Source: Clostridiaceae bacterium UBA6110
Lineage (GTDB): Bacteria > Bacillota > Clostridia > Clostridiales > Clostridiaceae
Assembly (NCBI GenBank): GCA_002428415.1
Contig: DIWI01000026.1
Location: 1 to 12,777 of the forward strand
Reading direction: 5' to 3'
Length of the DNA: 12,777 nt
The translations under genes were made by a program, and so were the position numbers. Numbering within the stretch: position 1 is the first letter of the stretch; every line of letters begins with the position of its first letter. This document shows positions 6,874 to 12,777 of this stretch, in pieces. The notes under the pieces are model-generated. The model ran no database searches. It saw only the letters and a list, made by a program, of their open reading frames with translations, and was not told where the DNA came from.

Positions 6874-8841
6874 ATGATTCTTGGCGTCGATTACTACCCC
6901 GAGCACTGGGAAAATGAAGAAATAGAGAGAGATTTCGCGAGAATGAAGACGATGGGTGTAAATACCATCAGAATAGGCGAATTCACATGGCATATGCTTG
7001 AGAAGGAGGAAGGACAGTTTGATTTCTCGTACTGGGATGATGTCCTGGACAAGGCTGAGAATGCTGGTCTTGATGTGATTTTCGGGACACCTACTGCAAC
7101 GTTCCCCGCATGGCTAAGCAGAAGATATCCAGAAGTCCATTCAGAGGACATCCACGGACACACGAGAGTATTTGGAGGGAGAAGGCAATATTGCTTCAAC
7201 TCGGACAAATACAGGGAACTCTCAATAAGGCTTGTAAAGAATCTGGTGTCGCATTACAGCAATAGAAAGAGCATAATAGCCTGGCAGGCTGATAACGAAT
7301 TCGGTCACGAAGGCAGCGACATGTGCTGGTGTGCAAAGTGCGAGAGTGCATTCAGAAAGTTCCTTGAAAAAAAGTATGGCAACATCGATTCACTTAACAA
7401 GGAATATGGGACCATTTTCTGGGGACAGACTTACAACAGCTTCGATGAGATAGTTCTTCCCAAGGAGACGATCACTGTCCACAACCCGTCATTGCTTCTT
7501 GATCACTTCCGGTTCAGGAGCAATTCTGTAGAGGAATTCGCAAGGCTGCAGCTAAATGCAATCAGGGAATGCAAGGGCGAATTGCAGTTCGTTACCCATA
7601 ACTTTTCAGGGGGATTCTTTGAAAAGGCATTTGACTTCGGTAAAATTGCTGACCAGCTCGATATAGTATCCTACGACAACTATCCTGTCTGGGGAGGGCT
7701 CAAGGAGCCTGTCAGCCCGGCTCATACGGCTATGGCCCATGATTTCATGAGATGTCTGAAGGACAGGAGCTTCCTGATTGTGGAACAGCTTATGGGAGCT
7801 CAGGGCCATGATATCATCGGGTATCTGCCAAGACCGCTGCAATCCGCGATGTGGTCATGGCAGGCGCTTTCAAGGGGCTGCAGCGGTATGCTCTTCTTCA
7901 GGTGGAGAGCAATGGACAGGGGACAGGAACAATTTTGCCTTGGAATAATCGACCATAACGATAGAGAAGGAAGAAAGTTCGAAGAGGCCAAAGGTGTATT
8001 CGAGAAAGCCTCAGGTATCGGGGCTGGATTTGAAAGTTCGATGAGAAGCGAGGTTGCGGTGGTTTACGACTATGACAACATATGGTCATGGAGAATACAG
8101 AGAGCCAGTGCCTTGTTCGACTTTACAACCGAGATGATAAGGCTTTACCGGCCATTCCACAGGATGAATGCCTCAACCGATGTCATTCCGGCAAACAGGG
8201 ATTTTGGCGGCTACAAGGTTGTCGCAGTGCCTGTCATGCAGGTAATGGATGAGAATCTTTCTGAAAGGCTAAAGAAATTCGCAAGTCAGGGAGGAACAGT
8301 CATATTCTCCTACAGGGCAGGGATAAAGAAAAGAAACAACAATGTCCACAGAGGAATTGCAAGCCCGGGTCTTATAAGCGACCTTGCTGGCATAAGCATC
8401 CTAGAAAGCGAGAGCCTCCAGCAGGGACAGGATGCCAGACTGATCGGGACTGACGGTTCAGCAGGCAGCTGCAGCGTTTGGAGGGATATGGTTGATGCGG
8501 TTAACGCTGAAGTGCTTTATAGGTACGATGACCCATTCTTCAAGGACAAGGCATGTATAACCGTAAACAGGTATGGCAAAGGACTTGTATATTATGTTGG
8601 AGGCGGTGCTGACGACATGACCATGGACACACTGGCAAACATAATTGCAAAAGCATCCGGACTGACGACGCACGCTTCGCCTGAAGGACTTGAACTGGTT
8701 ACAAGGACCATGGAAGGCGAAGACCATCTCTTCTATATGAACCATACAGGTAAGGCTGTAACATATGAGGGAGAGGAAATCGGACCGTATGCTTCAGGAG
8801 AATTCCAGTCTGTTTTGAATCCTGCTAAATATATGGATTGA
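6874..8841 (+). CDS. Beta-galactosidase, glycoside hydrolase family 42
   Basis: Hydrolyses terminal beta-D-galactosides by the retaining mechanism. It has no signal peptide, so it acts in the cytosol on imported oligosaccharides or galactosides. The N-terminus LGVDYYPEHW opens the TIM barrel. Acid/base Glu142 lies in WQADNEFGH and the probable nucleophile is Glu304 in LIVEQLMGAQGH. Cys107 and the CxCxxC cluster Cys151, Cys153, Cys156 match the structural zinc site of GH42 enzymes such as the Thermus A4 enzyme. A trimerisation-like central domain (about 395-600) and a small C-terminal beta domain follow, for a total of 655 aa, normal for the family. AGGGAG lies 7 nt ahead of the ATG. It sits 22 nt after galM as the probable last gene of the galE operon. 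No terminator is visible before the next promoter. Orthologues are called bga, bgaB, lacZ or ganA, so no symbol is given. Confidence 0.95.
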   Translation: MILGVDYYPEHWENEEIERDFARMKTMGVNTIRIGEFTWHMLEKEEGQFDFSYWDDVLDKAENAGLDVIFGTPTATFPAWLSRRYPEVHSEDIHGHTRVFGGRRQYCFNSDKYRELSIRLVKNLVSHYSNRKSIIAWQADNEFGHEGSDMCWCAKCESAFRKFLEKKYGNIDSLNKEYGTIFWGQTYNSFDEIVLPKETITVHNPSLLLDHFRFRSNSVEEFARLQLNAIRECKGELQFVTHNFSGGFFEKAFDFGKIADQLDIVSYDNYPVWGGLKEPVSPAHTAMAHDFMRCLKDRSFLIVEQLMGAQGHDIIGYLPRPLQSAMWSWQALSRGCSGMLFFRWRAMDRGQEQFCLGIIDHNDREGRKFEEAKGVFEKASGIGAGFESSMRSEVAVVYDYDNIWSWRIQRASALFDFTTEMIRLYRPFHRMNASTDVIPANRDFGGYKVVAVPVMQVMDENLSERLKKFASQGGTVIFSYRAGIKKRNNNVHRGIASPGLISDLAGISILESESLQQGQDARLIGTDGSAGSCSVWRDMVDAVNAEVLYRYDDPFFKDKACITVNRYGKGLVYYVGGGADDMTMDTLANIIAKASGLTTHASPEGLELVTRTMEGEDHLFYMNHTGKAVTYEGEEIGPYASGEFQSVLNPAKYMD

Positions 8842-8866
8842 AATTATCTATCACTTGGAATATTAT
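8838..8866 (+). promoter_or_regulatory. Sigma-A type promoter before the DUF1622 gene
   Basis: TTGAAA (8838-8843) and TATTAT (8861-8866) are 17 bp apart. The -35 overlaps the last codons of the beta-galactosidase gene. Transcription would start near 8873, leaving a leader of about 22 nt that contains GGAGGA (8885-8890). This predicts that the membrane protein/HutP-like pair is uncoupled from the galactose operon. Confidence 0.6.
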
Positions 8867-8894
8867 ATAATTGAATAAACATGTGGAGGAACAA

Positions 8895-9236
8895 ATGCAC
8901 ATATCAGAACTACTACACGATATCATACCTTACGCAATCTATCCGCTTGAGCTGATGGGTATCGTAATCATACTTATTTCATCACTCAAGGGGTTTTACA
9001 TGTACGTCAAGGGAATTATTAACAGGCACGTACCTGACCACCTGATCAAGCTGGATTTTGCAAGAGGACTTGGAGTAGCACTCGAATTCCTTCTCGCATC
9101 GGAGCTTCTGAAGACAATCATAATCGGTACTTTGGATGAGCTTCTTATTCTAGTCATTGTTATGGCACTTAGGATAGTATTTACTTTCATCCTGCATTGG
9201 GAAATAAAGGAAGGTTCGAGCAATGGAGAGGCCTAG
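8895..9236 (+). CDS. DUF1622-type small integral membrane protein
   Basis: A 113-residue hydrophobic protein of unknown function. Three membrane helices are visible: roughly residues 9-33 (IYPLELMGIVIILISSL), 53-72 (GLGVALEFLLASELLKTI) and 76-97 (ELLILVIVMALRIVFTFIL). A short basic loop lies between the first two, and the tail EIKEGSSNGEA is charged. The pattern LDFARGLGVALEFLLASELL with the closing TM-HWEIK resembles the DUF1622 family, which is widespread and uncharacterised. I chose the ATG at 8895 because GGAGGA (8885-8890) precedes it. A TTG at 8871 in the same frame lies next to the -10 box and is unlikely to be translated. The HutP-like gene follows 21 nt later with its own strong ribosome binding site, so they probably share a transcript. 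Confidence 0.82.
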   Translation: MHISELLHDIIPYAIYPLELMGIVIILISSLKGFYMYVKGIINRHVPDHLIKLDFARGLGVALEFLLASELLKTIIIGTLDELLILVIVMALRIVFTFILHWEIKEGSSNGEA

Positions 9237-9257
9237 CCTTATTTCGTCAGGAGGATC

Positions 9258-9668
9258 ATGTTTAATAGTATAGATGTAGGAAAAGCTGCCATGAAGCTGG
9301 CGATAACAACAAGGGAAGAGGAAAAGGATATGCTCATCCATCTTGATGGAATGGGAATAAAGGGTGCTGCAGTCGATATCGGGGGCAACATCTCACAAAG
9401 CATACCTAAAATTCTGGAGAGGTCTCTTGTCGCGTCAAAGCGAGGTGGGCTCATCGCTGACGAATATGCGCAGGAAGGTGCCGTAATTGGAGCCTGCAGA
9501 GATGCGCTCGCTCAGGTGATGATGAAGGCCAGCAATCTGAATGTGGGCGGGAAGATAGGTATTGCCAGATCTGAGCATGATATATGCATCTGCATATTCT
9601 TAAGCATCGGTCTGCTTCACCTCGACGAAGTCGTCGTCGGTATGGGACATAGGGGACTTGAGAAATAG
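9258..9668 (+). CDS. HutP-family protein
   Basis: A 136-residue protein resembling HutP, the RNA-binding antiterminator of the Bacillus histidine-utilisation operon and its many clostridial relatives. Visible family traits are the helix with SLVASKRGGLIADEYAQEGA, the block NVGGKIGIARSEHDICICIF, and the C-terminal SIGLLHLDEVVVGMGHRGL with His121 and His131. Compared with B. subtilis HutP (alignment from memory), the C-terminal GLxH histidine is kept. The two histidines of the ESHALYH helix, which take part in Mg2+/L-histidine binding, correspond here to small residues (EGAVIGA). No hut enzyme or histidine transporter lies nearby. A histidine-responsive antiterminator role is therefore doubtful, and I give no gene symbol. 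AGGAGG (9249-9254) lies 3 nt before the ATG. The gene upstream is the DUF1622 membrane protein. Confidence 0.78.
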   Translation: MFNSIDVGKAAMKLAITTREEEKDMLIHLDGMGIKGAAVDIGGNISQSIPKILERSLVASKRGGLIADEYAQEGAVIGACRDALAQVMMKASNLNVGGKIGIARSEHDICICIFLSIGLLHLDEVVVGMGHRGLEK

Positions 9669-9677
9669 GTATCCTTA

Positions 9678-9704
9678 TTTGTGAAATTTTGGTGAAACTA
9701 TAAT
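9678..9704 (+). promoter_or_regulatory. Activator-type promoter with 11-bp-period direct repeat before the M23 gene
   Basis: A perfect TATAAT at 9699-9704 has no acceptable -35 at 16-18 bp. In its place are two near-identical units, TTTGTGAAAT (9678-9687) and TTGGTGAAAC (9689-9698), matching at 8 of 10 positions and offset by 11 bp, one helical turn. This is the layout expected for an OmpR/PhoB-class response regulator contacting the -35 region. It partly resembles the WalR pattern TGTWAH-N5-TGTWAH but does not match it exactly. Transcription would start near 9711; AAGGAGG at 9741-9747 serves the gene. Confidence 0.5.
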
Positions 9705-9752
9705 GTTCCCTGATATTTGTAGTAAAATTATTACTGTAGAAAGGAGGCTTTT

Positions 9753-11039
9753 ATGGGTAAGATTAAAATCATTGCAATGACCCTGGTTATTGTCATGGCA
9801 TTCCAGACCAATGCCTATGCTACTGGCACCGTGACTAACAAGGAAAACCAGATTAAAGAGAATCAAGAGACCATAAAAGAACTCCAGGAGGATAAGTCGG
9901 AAGTATCTGGACAGAAATCCGCACTTAATGCCGAACTCCAGGGGATAATTGCGGAGCAGACCGCGCTTACCAAGGAAGCTGACAAGATAAAAGCCGAAAT
10001 AAGGGCTAAAGAAAATGAGATCAGTCTCACTAACAAGAAAATCACAGAACTGATTGCGAGGATAGCTGAAACTGAAGCGGAGATTGAGCAGAAGCTTGCA
10101 GAAATCGCAGAGACGGAAGCCGAACTTGCAGCAAAGAAAGAAATGCTTGATGCAAGAATAAGAGCATCCTATATGAACAGTTCATTCGGTGATGTTATTT
10201 TTGCTTTGGTGGAATCAGAGAGTCTCCTTGAGTTCACGGACAGGCTGACCATGATCAACAGGCTTGTAGAAAAGGACAATGAGATCATTGAGGCTGTCAG
10301 ACTTCTCATGGAAGAACTCAAGGCGAAGCAGGATGAGCTTGAAGAAACCAAGCGGAAGTTCCTGGCCTCGAAAGAAGAGCTTGAATCTGAAAAGACTAAG
10401 CTTGAAACCGAGAAAAAGGCGCTTGAGGCTGAAAAGAAGAAATATTCAGAAAAGCTTGCAGCACTCAGGGATATTGAGTACAGCAAGAACCAGGCTTTGT
10501 CCAGGCTTTCTGCTGAAGAAAAGGCAATAGCATCTGAAATCGGCGATATAATCGAAGAGAATGCAGCGCTTGAAAAAGAGATACAGAATCTTATTCGGGC
10601 ATCGTCTTCCTCGTCTAATGCGCCAGCTCCGAGCAACAATGCCGCAGAAGCACCATCATCTGAATACATCAGGCCGGTCTCCGGAAGGGTTTCATCGCCG
10701 TATGGATGGAGAATTCATCCAATACTTGGGTATTCAAAGTTCCATACCGGAATCGACTTTGCAGCAGCTTCAGGGACAGCGGTCAAGGCTGTGAAGGGTG
10801 GAGTTGTGATACTTGCTAAATATAACTCTTCGTACGGCAACTACATCATAGTAGACCATGGCAACGGAATATCGTCGCTATATGCACATCTGAAGGGCTT
10901 CAACACCTCTTTGGGTTCAAGGGTCTCGCAAGGCCAGACAATTGGATTTGTAGGGTCTACGGGCATGAGCACCGGTCCTCATCTGCATTTTGAGATAAGA
11001 GTGAATGGTGATCATGTCAATCCCGAAAATTATATCTGA
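9753..11039 (+). CDS. Secreted coiled-coil M23 peptidoglycan endopeptidase (CwlO/PcsB-like architecture)
   Basis: A predicted extracellular cell-wall hydrolase cutting peptide cross-links. Residues 1-23 are a signal peptide with a likely cut after AYA. Two long heptad-rich coiled coils (about 28-135 and 175-290) flank a segment with MNSSFGDVIFALVESESLLEF, the PcsB/CwlO-type hinge usually thought to be held by the FtsEX complex. A Ser/Ala/Pro/Asn linker (about 292-313) leads to a C-terminal M23 domain (about 315-428). The zinc ligands are visible as His331 and Asp335 (HTGID) and His412 (in HLH), with His379 and His410 as further active-site histidines. A 14-residue unit, IAETEAEIEQKLAE, recurs imperfectly at 104-117 and 118-131. 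Length is 428 aa. AAGGAGG lies 5 nt before the ATG. It is monocistronic, with a promoter-like site upstream and a strong terminator 20 nt after the stop. Confidence 0.93.
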   Translation: MGKIKIIAMTLVIVMAFQTNAYATGTVTNKENQIKENQETIKELQEDKSEVSGQKSALNAELQGIIAEQTALTKEADKIKAEIRAKENEISLTNKKITELIARIAETEAEIEQKLAEIAETEAELAAKKEMLDARIRASYMNSSFGDVIFALVESESLLEFTDRLTMINRLVEKDNEIIEAVRLLMEELKAKQDELEETKRKFLASKEELESEKTKLETEKKALEAEKKKYSEKLAALRDIEYSKNQALSRLSAEEKAIASEIGDIIEENAALEKEIQNLIRASSSSSNAPAPSNNAAEAPSSEYIRPVSGRVSSPYGWRIHPILGYSKFHTGIDFAAASGTAVKAVKGGVVILAKYNSSYGNYIIVDHGNGISSLYAHLKGFNTSLGSRVSQGQTIGFVGSTGMSTGPHLHFEIRVNGDHVNPENYI

Positions 11040-11058
11040 TTGAATTTCCAGCCTATTG

Positions 11059-11093
11059 TCCGGGCGATTACTCGCCCGGATTTTGTATTTTTT
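11059..11093 (+). terminator. Rho-independent terminator after the M23 gene
   Basis: TCCGGGCGA (11059-11067) and TCGCCCGGA (11072-11080) form a perfect 9-bp stem around a TTAC loop, followed by TTTTGTATTTTTT. It ends the M23 transcript. Confidence 0.95.
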
Positions 11094-11132
11094 AATGAAT
11101 TTTGAAATTGCGACAGAATTTGAGCCAATAAC

Positions 11133-11161
11133 TTGTAATCGTCCACTTAAGAGTTTAAAAT
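11133..11161 (+). promoter_or_regulatory. Sigma-A type promoter before the NlpC/P60-like gene
   Basis: TTGTAA (11133-11138) and TAAAAT (11156-11161) are 17 bp apart. Transcription would begin near 11168, about 19 nt before the TTG start, with the ribosome binding site at 11176-11183. The -35 overlaps a partial CcpA-type cre match at 11134-11147. Confidence 0.65.
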
Positions 11162-11186
11162 ATTATTTTGTAAACGGGGTGATTAT

Positions 11187-11753
11187 TTGAAAGACATATA
11201 TATTCTGCTTACTCGTACAGGTACTGCATTGGGTTCTGCAATAAAGCTGTACACCAGGGGCTCATGGTCGCATGCTTCAATAGCTCTCGATGAGAATCTG
11301 GAGGAGCTATACAGCTTCAGTAGAAAGTATACGTGGAATCCATTCATCGGTACTTTCATGGATGAGGATATTGAAGGCGGAGTTTTTGCAGTAAAGACCG
11401 AAACCCAGTGTATGGTTTTAAAGGTCAGGGTTACTGACGAACAGTATGCTTCAGCAGAAGATATCATAAGCAGATTCAAGGCTAACAGGCAGGCATATGG
11501 ATATTCGGTTCTGGGACTGATTTATTTCATGCTTGGAAGGCCAAGGTACAGCAGCAACAAATACACTTGCGCCGGCTTCGTTACTCATGTAATTGAAGGA
11601 GCGCAGGTAGCTGAATTTGAAAAGCATGGCAGTCTGGTGCAGCCGGATGACTTCATGCATCTTGACTCTGAGGTAGTATATCAGGGACTTCTCAGGGACT
11701 ATAGAAGCAGCAGAAAATGGATGATAAGAAGGATGACCACAAGCGTGGTATGA
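11187..11753 (+). CDS. Permuted NlpC/P60-like (YiiX-type) cysteine-hydrolase-fold protein
   Basis: A 188-residue cytosolic protein with no signal peptide. It begins IYILLTRTGTALGSAIKLYT, then WSHASIALDE with candidate catalytic His29, and later NKYTCAGFVTHVI with candidate nucleophile Cys128. Histidine before cysteine is the order of the circularly permuted NlpC/P60 group (YiiX/YebB, LRAT-like), whose members act as amidases, thioesterases or acyltransferases. Substrate cannot be told from the sequence, and biological function is unknown. The start is a TTG at 11187. GGGGTGAT (11176-11183) aligns with the anti-Shine-Dalgarno core as GGTGAT, 3 nt before the codon, and no other start fits. The C-terminal tail is basic (RDYRSSRKWMIRRM). 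It has its own promoter and terminator, so it appears monocistronic. Confidence 0.72.
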   Translation: MKDIYILLTRTGTALGSAIKLYTRGSWSHASIALDENLEELYSFSRKYTWNPFIGTFMDEDIEGGVFAVKTETQCMVLKVRVTDEQYASAEDIISRFKANRQAYGYSVLGLIYFMLGRPRYSSNKYTCAGFVTHVIEGAQVAEFEKHGSLVQPDDFMHLDSEVVYQGLLRDYRSSRKWMIRRMTTSVV

Positions 11754-11789
11754 AAGGGATTTTCAGAAGATGGAATCCCTTTTTTGTTT
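11754..11789 (+). terminator. Rho-independent terminator after the NlpC/P60-like gene
   Basis: AAGGGATT (11754-11761) pairs with AATCCCTT (11774-11781) around a 12-nt loop that can be narrowed by wobble pairs. A run of six T (11780-11785) and further T residues follow. The stem begins immediately after the TGA stop. Confidence 0.88.
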
Positions 11790-11955
11790 GCTTGAAATAT
11801 ATCATTTTAGAAGCTGTAATGGTTACCATGTGTAAAGATTGAAGAAACTGTATTATTATACGTGCTGTTTTTGATGATATGTCAATTCTATGCTGATATG
11901 GTGCAATCAATCAATAAGTGTAGTGGCTTCGTTATGCCAAACAATCAAATGAAAC

Positions 11956-11984
11956 TTGCAAAAAATCACAAAGGCAATTATAAT
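11956..11984 (+). promoter_or_regulatory. Near-consensus sigma-A promoter before the substrate-binding lipoprotein gene
   Basis: TTGCAA (11956-11961) and a perfect TATAAT (11979-11984) are separated by exactly 17 bp. Predicted start near 11991, giving a leader of about 38 nt. The 170 bases upstream (11790-11955) hold no gene. I also see no T-box, riboswitch or second promoter there, only a short odd palindrome ATGGTTACCAT at 11819-11829. Confidence 0.8.
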
Positions 11985-11999
11985 TTATACATTCATAAT

Positions 12000-12013
12000 T
12001 AATTCATGAATTA
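12000..12013. promoter_or_regulatory. 14-bp perfect palindrome in the leader, candidate operator
   Basis: TAATTCATGAATTA is a perfect 14-bp palindrome. It lies about 10 bp past the predicted transcription start and ends 2 nt before GGAGG (12016-12020). ATTCAT also occurs at 11991-11996, partly repeating its left arm. The position suits a repressor site. With no loop bases it is a poorer RNA hairpin. Confidence 0.4.
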
Positions 12014-12028
12014 TTGGAGGATGGTAGT

Positions 12029-12777
12029 ATGGTAAAGAAATTGGTGGCTGCAGCTCTTGTAGTCGCATCACTCACCGTTGCAGGATGCAGTTCTGCAAAG
12101 GATGATGGAAAGGTAACAATCGGAATAACACAGATAGTCGTTCATGATGCGCTGGATGCATCAAGAAAAGGCTTCCTGGATGCACTGAAGGAAGGCGGTT
12201 ACGAAGAAGGAAAGAATCTTGTGGTCGACTACAAGAATGCACAGGGAGACGCTCAGACAGCTCAATCGATAGCAAAGGACTTTGTGACAAACAAGGTAGA
12301 TATGATATTTGCAATTGCTACGCCAACAGCGCAGGCAGCTTACAATTCCACCAAGGACATCCCGATTATCATAACTGCGGTTACAGATCCTGTGGATGCT
12401 GGAATTGCGAAGGCGCTTGATAAATCCGGAACCAACGTTACTGGCACATCAGATGATGTTCCAATAGGACCTCAGCTGGACCTCATTGTAAAGATAATAC
12501 CTGGTATCAAGACGCTTGGTGTTGTTTACAATACATCTGAAGCGAATTCCGTACTGCAGGTCAAGAGGCTTAAGGAAGCTGCAGCAAAGATCGGACTTGC
12601 AGTTGAGGAAGCTGGAGTCACAAACGTAAACGAAATGAATCAGGTAATGCCTGTTCTTCTTGCCAAGGTCGATGCACTATACATCCCTACTGACAATACA
12701 GTTGCTTCGGCGTATGCTCTCGTTAACAAGCTGGCGCTGGAAAAGAAGATACCTGTATTCGCTGCTGAAGATGCAGG
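12029..12777 (+). CDS. TrpX-like (COG2984) ABC transporter substrate-binding lipoprotein, 3' end outside window
   Basis: Surface-anchored solute-binding protein; 249 residues are visible and the frame stays open to the window end (the family is about 320-340 aa). Residues 1-19 are a lipoprotein signal with lipobox VAGC and Cys20 as the lipidated residue, followed by a short SSAKDD linker. The mature part shows ITQIVVHDALDASRKGFLDAL, IFAIATPTAQAAYNSTKDIP, ITAVTDPVDAGIAKAL and ALYIPTDNTVASAYALVNKL. These closely resemble streptococcal TrpX and other COG2984 binding proteins, usually paired with a permease and an ATPase downstream. Reported substrates of the group include tryptophan, but many members are unassigned; no T-box precedes this gene, so the substrate stays open. 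GGAGG at 12016-12020 lies 8 nt before the ATG. The ATG at 12021 reaches a stop after four codons. Confidence 0.88.
   Translation, partial: MVKKLVAAALVVASLTVAGCSSAKDDGKVTIGITQIVVHDALDASRKGFLDALKEGGYEEGKNLVVDYKNAQGDAQTAQSIAKDFVTNKVDMIFAIATPTAQAAYNSTKDIPIIITAVTDPVDAGIAKALDKSGTNVTGTSDDVPIGPQLDLIVKIIPGIKTLGVVYNTSEANSVLQVKRLKEAAAKIGLAVEEAGVTNVNEMNQVMPVLLAKVDALYIPTDNTVASAYALVNKLALEKKIPVFAAEDA

Noticed and set aside
10062..10146. Repeated 14-residue unit in the M23 coiled coil as a possible mobile or variable repeat
   Set aside because: Only two imperfect copies, in phase with the heptad pattern; ordinary coiled-coil duplication explains it.
10169..10669. Minus-strand Ser-rich open frame of 166 codons
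   Set aside because: It mirrors the Glu/Lys/Ala-rich coiled coil of the M23 protein; the complement of GAA, GCT and AAG codons gives the Ser/Phe/Ala runs. No ribosome binding site was seen.
11790..11955. Possible small RNA, T-box or riboswitch in the gap before the TrpX-like gene
   Set aside because: No T-box core, no long stem and no internal terminator was seen; only a short odd palindrome ATGGTTACCAT at 11819-11829, which can occur by chance.
1..12777. CRISPR arrays, tRNA or rRNA genes, insertion sequences, phage or defence genes
   Set aside because: No spaced direct repeats, tRNA-like cloverleaf, rRNA segment, transposase, integrase or defence-type domain was recognised on either strand.

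Overview
The window reads as chromosome of a low-to-moderate GC Firmicute, most likely a Clostridia-type anaerobe. The reasons are strong AGGAGG-type ribosome binding sites, frequent GTG and TTG starts, heavy use of AGG/AGA arginine and ATA isoleucine codons, sigma-A type promoters, a class-II (Firmicute-type) GalT, a GalR resembling those of streptococci and other Firmicutes, and a HutP-family protein. No species is claimed. Every gene reads on the + strand, and I see no rRNA, tRNA, CRISPR array, insertion sequence or phage gene.

Positions 1-8841 form a galactose/galactoside utilisation locus. It opens with the 3' part of mglC (membrane permease of the Mgl galactose ABC importer). A galR-type LacI-family regulator and galK (galactokinase) follow with short gaps. 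A strong GC-rich hairpin without a U-tract and a fresh extended -10 promoter then separate galK from galE-galT-galM and a GH42 beta-galactosidase. Together the genes import galactose or small galactosides, hydrolyse beta-galactosides in the cytosol, interconvert galactose anomers, and run the Leloir pathway to glucose-1-phosphate. The GalM copy has glutamine at a normally conserved active-site histidine, which is the most specific anomaly in the locus.

Positions 8838-9668 hold a probable two-gene unit behind its own promoter: a small three-helix membrane protein of the DUF1622 type and a HutP-family protein with no histidine-utilisation genes nearby. By my alignment from memory, the HutP-like protein lacks two of the metal/histidine-binding histidines of Bacillus HutP.

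Positions 9678-11093 hold a secreted coiled-coil M23 peptidoglycan hydrolase (CwlO/PcsB-like architecture). A direct repeat with 11-bp period abuts its -10 box, and it ends in a perfect terminator. Positions 11133-11789 hold a monocistronic permuted NlpC/P60-like (YiiX-type) cysteine-hydrolase-fold protein with its own promoter and terminator. Positions 11956-12777 hold a near-consensus promoter, a 14-bp palindrome, and the 5' part of a TrpX-like (COG2984) substrate-binding lipoprotein that runs off the window.

No clearly new multi-gene system is visible. The items most worth checking are the GalM His-to-Gln change, the HutP-like/DUF1622 pair, the tandem-repeat promoter of the cell-wall hydrolase, and the hairpin-plus-promoter that splits the gal locus.
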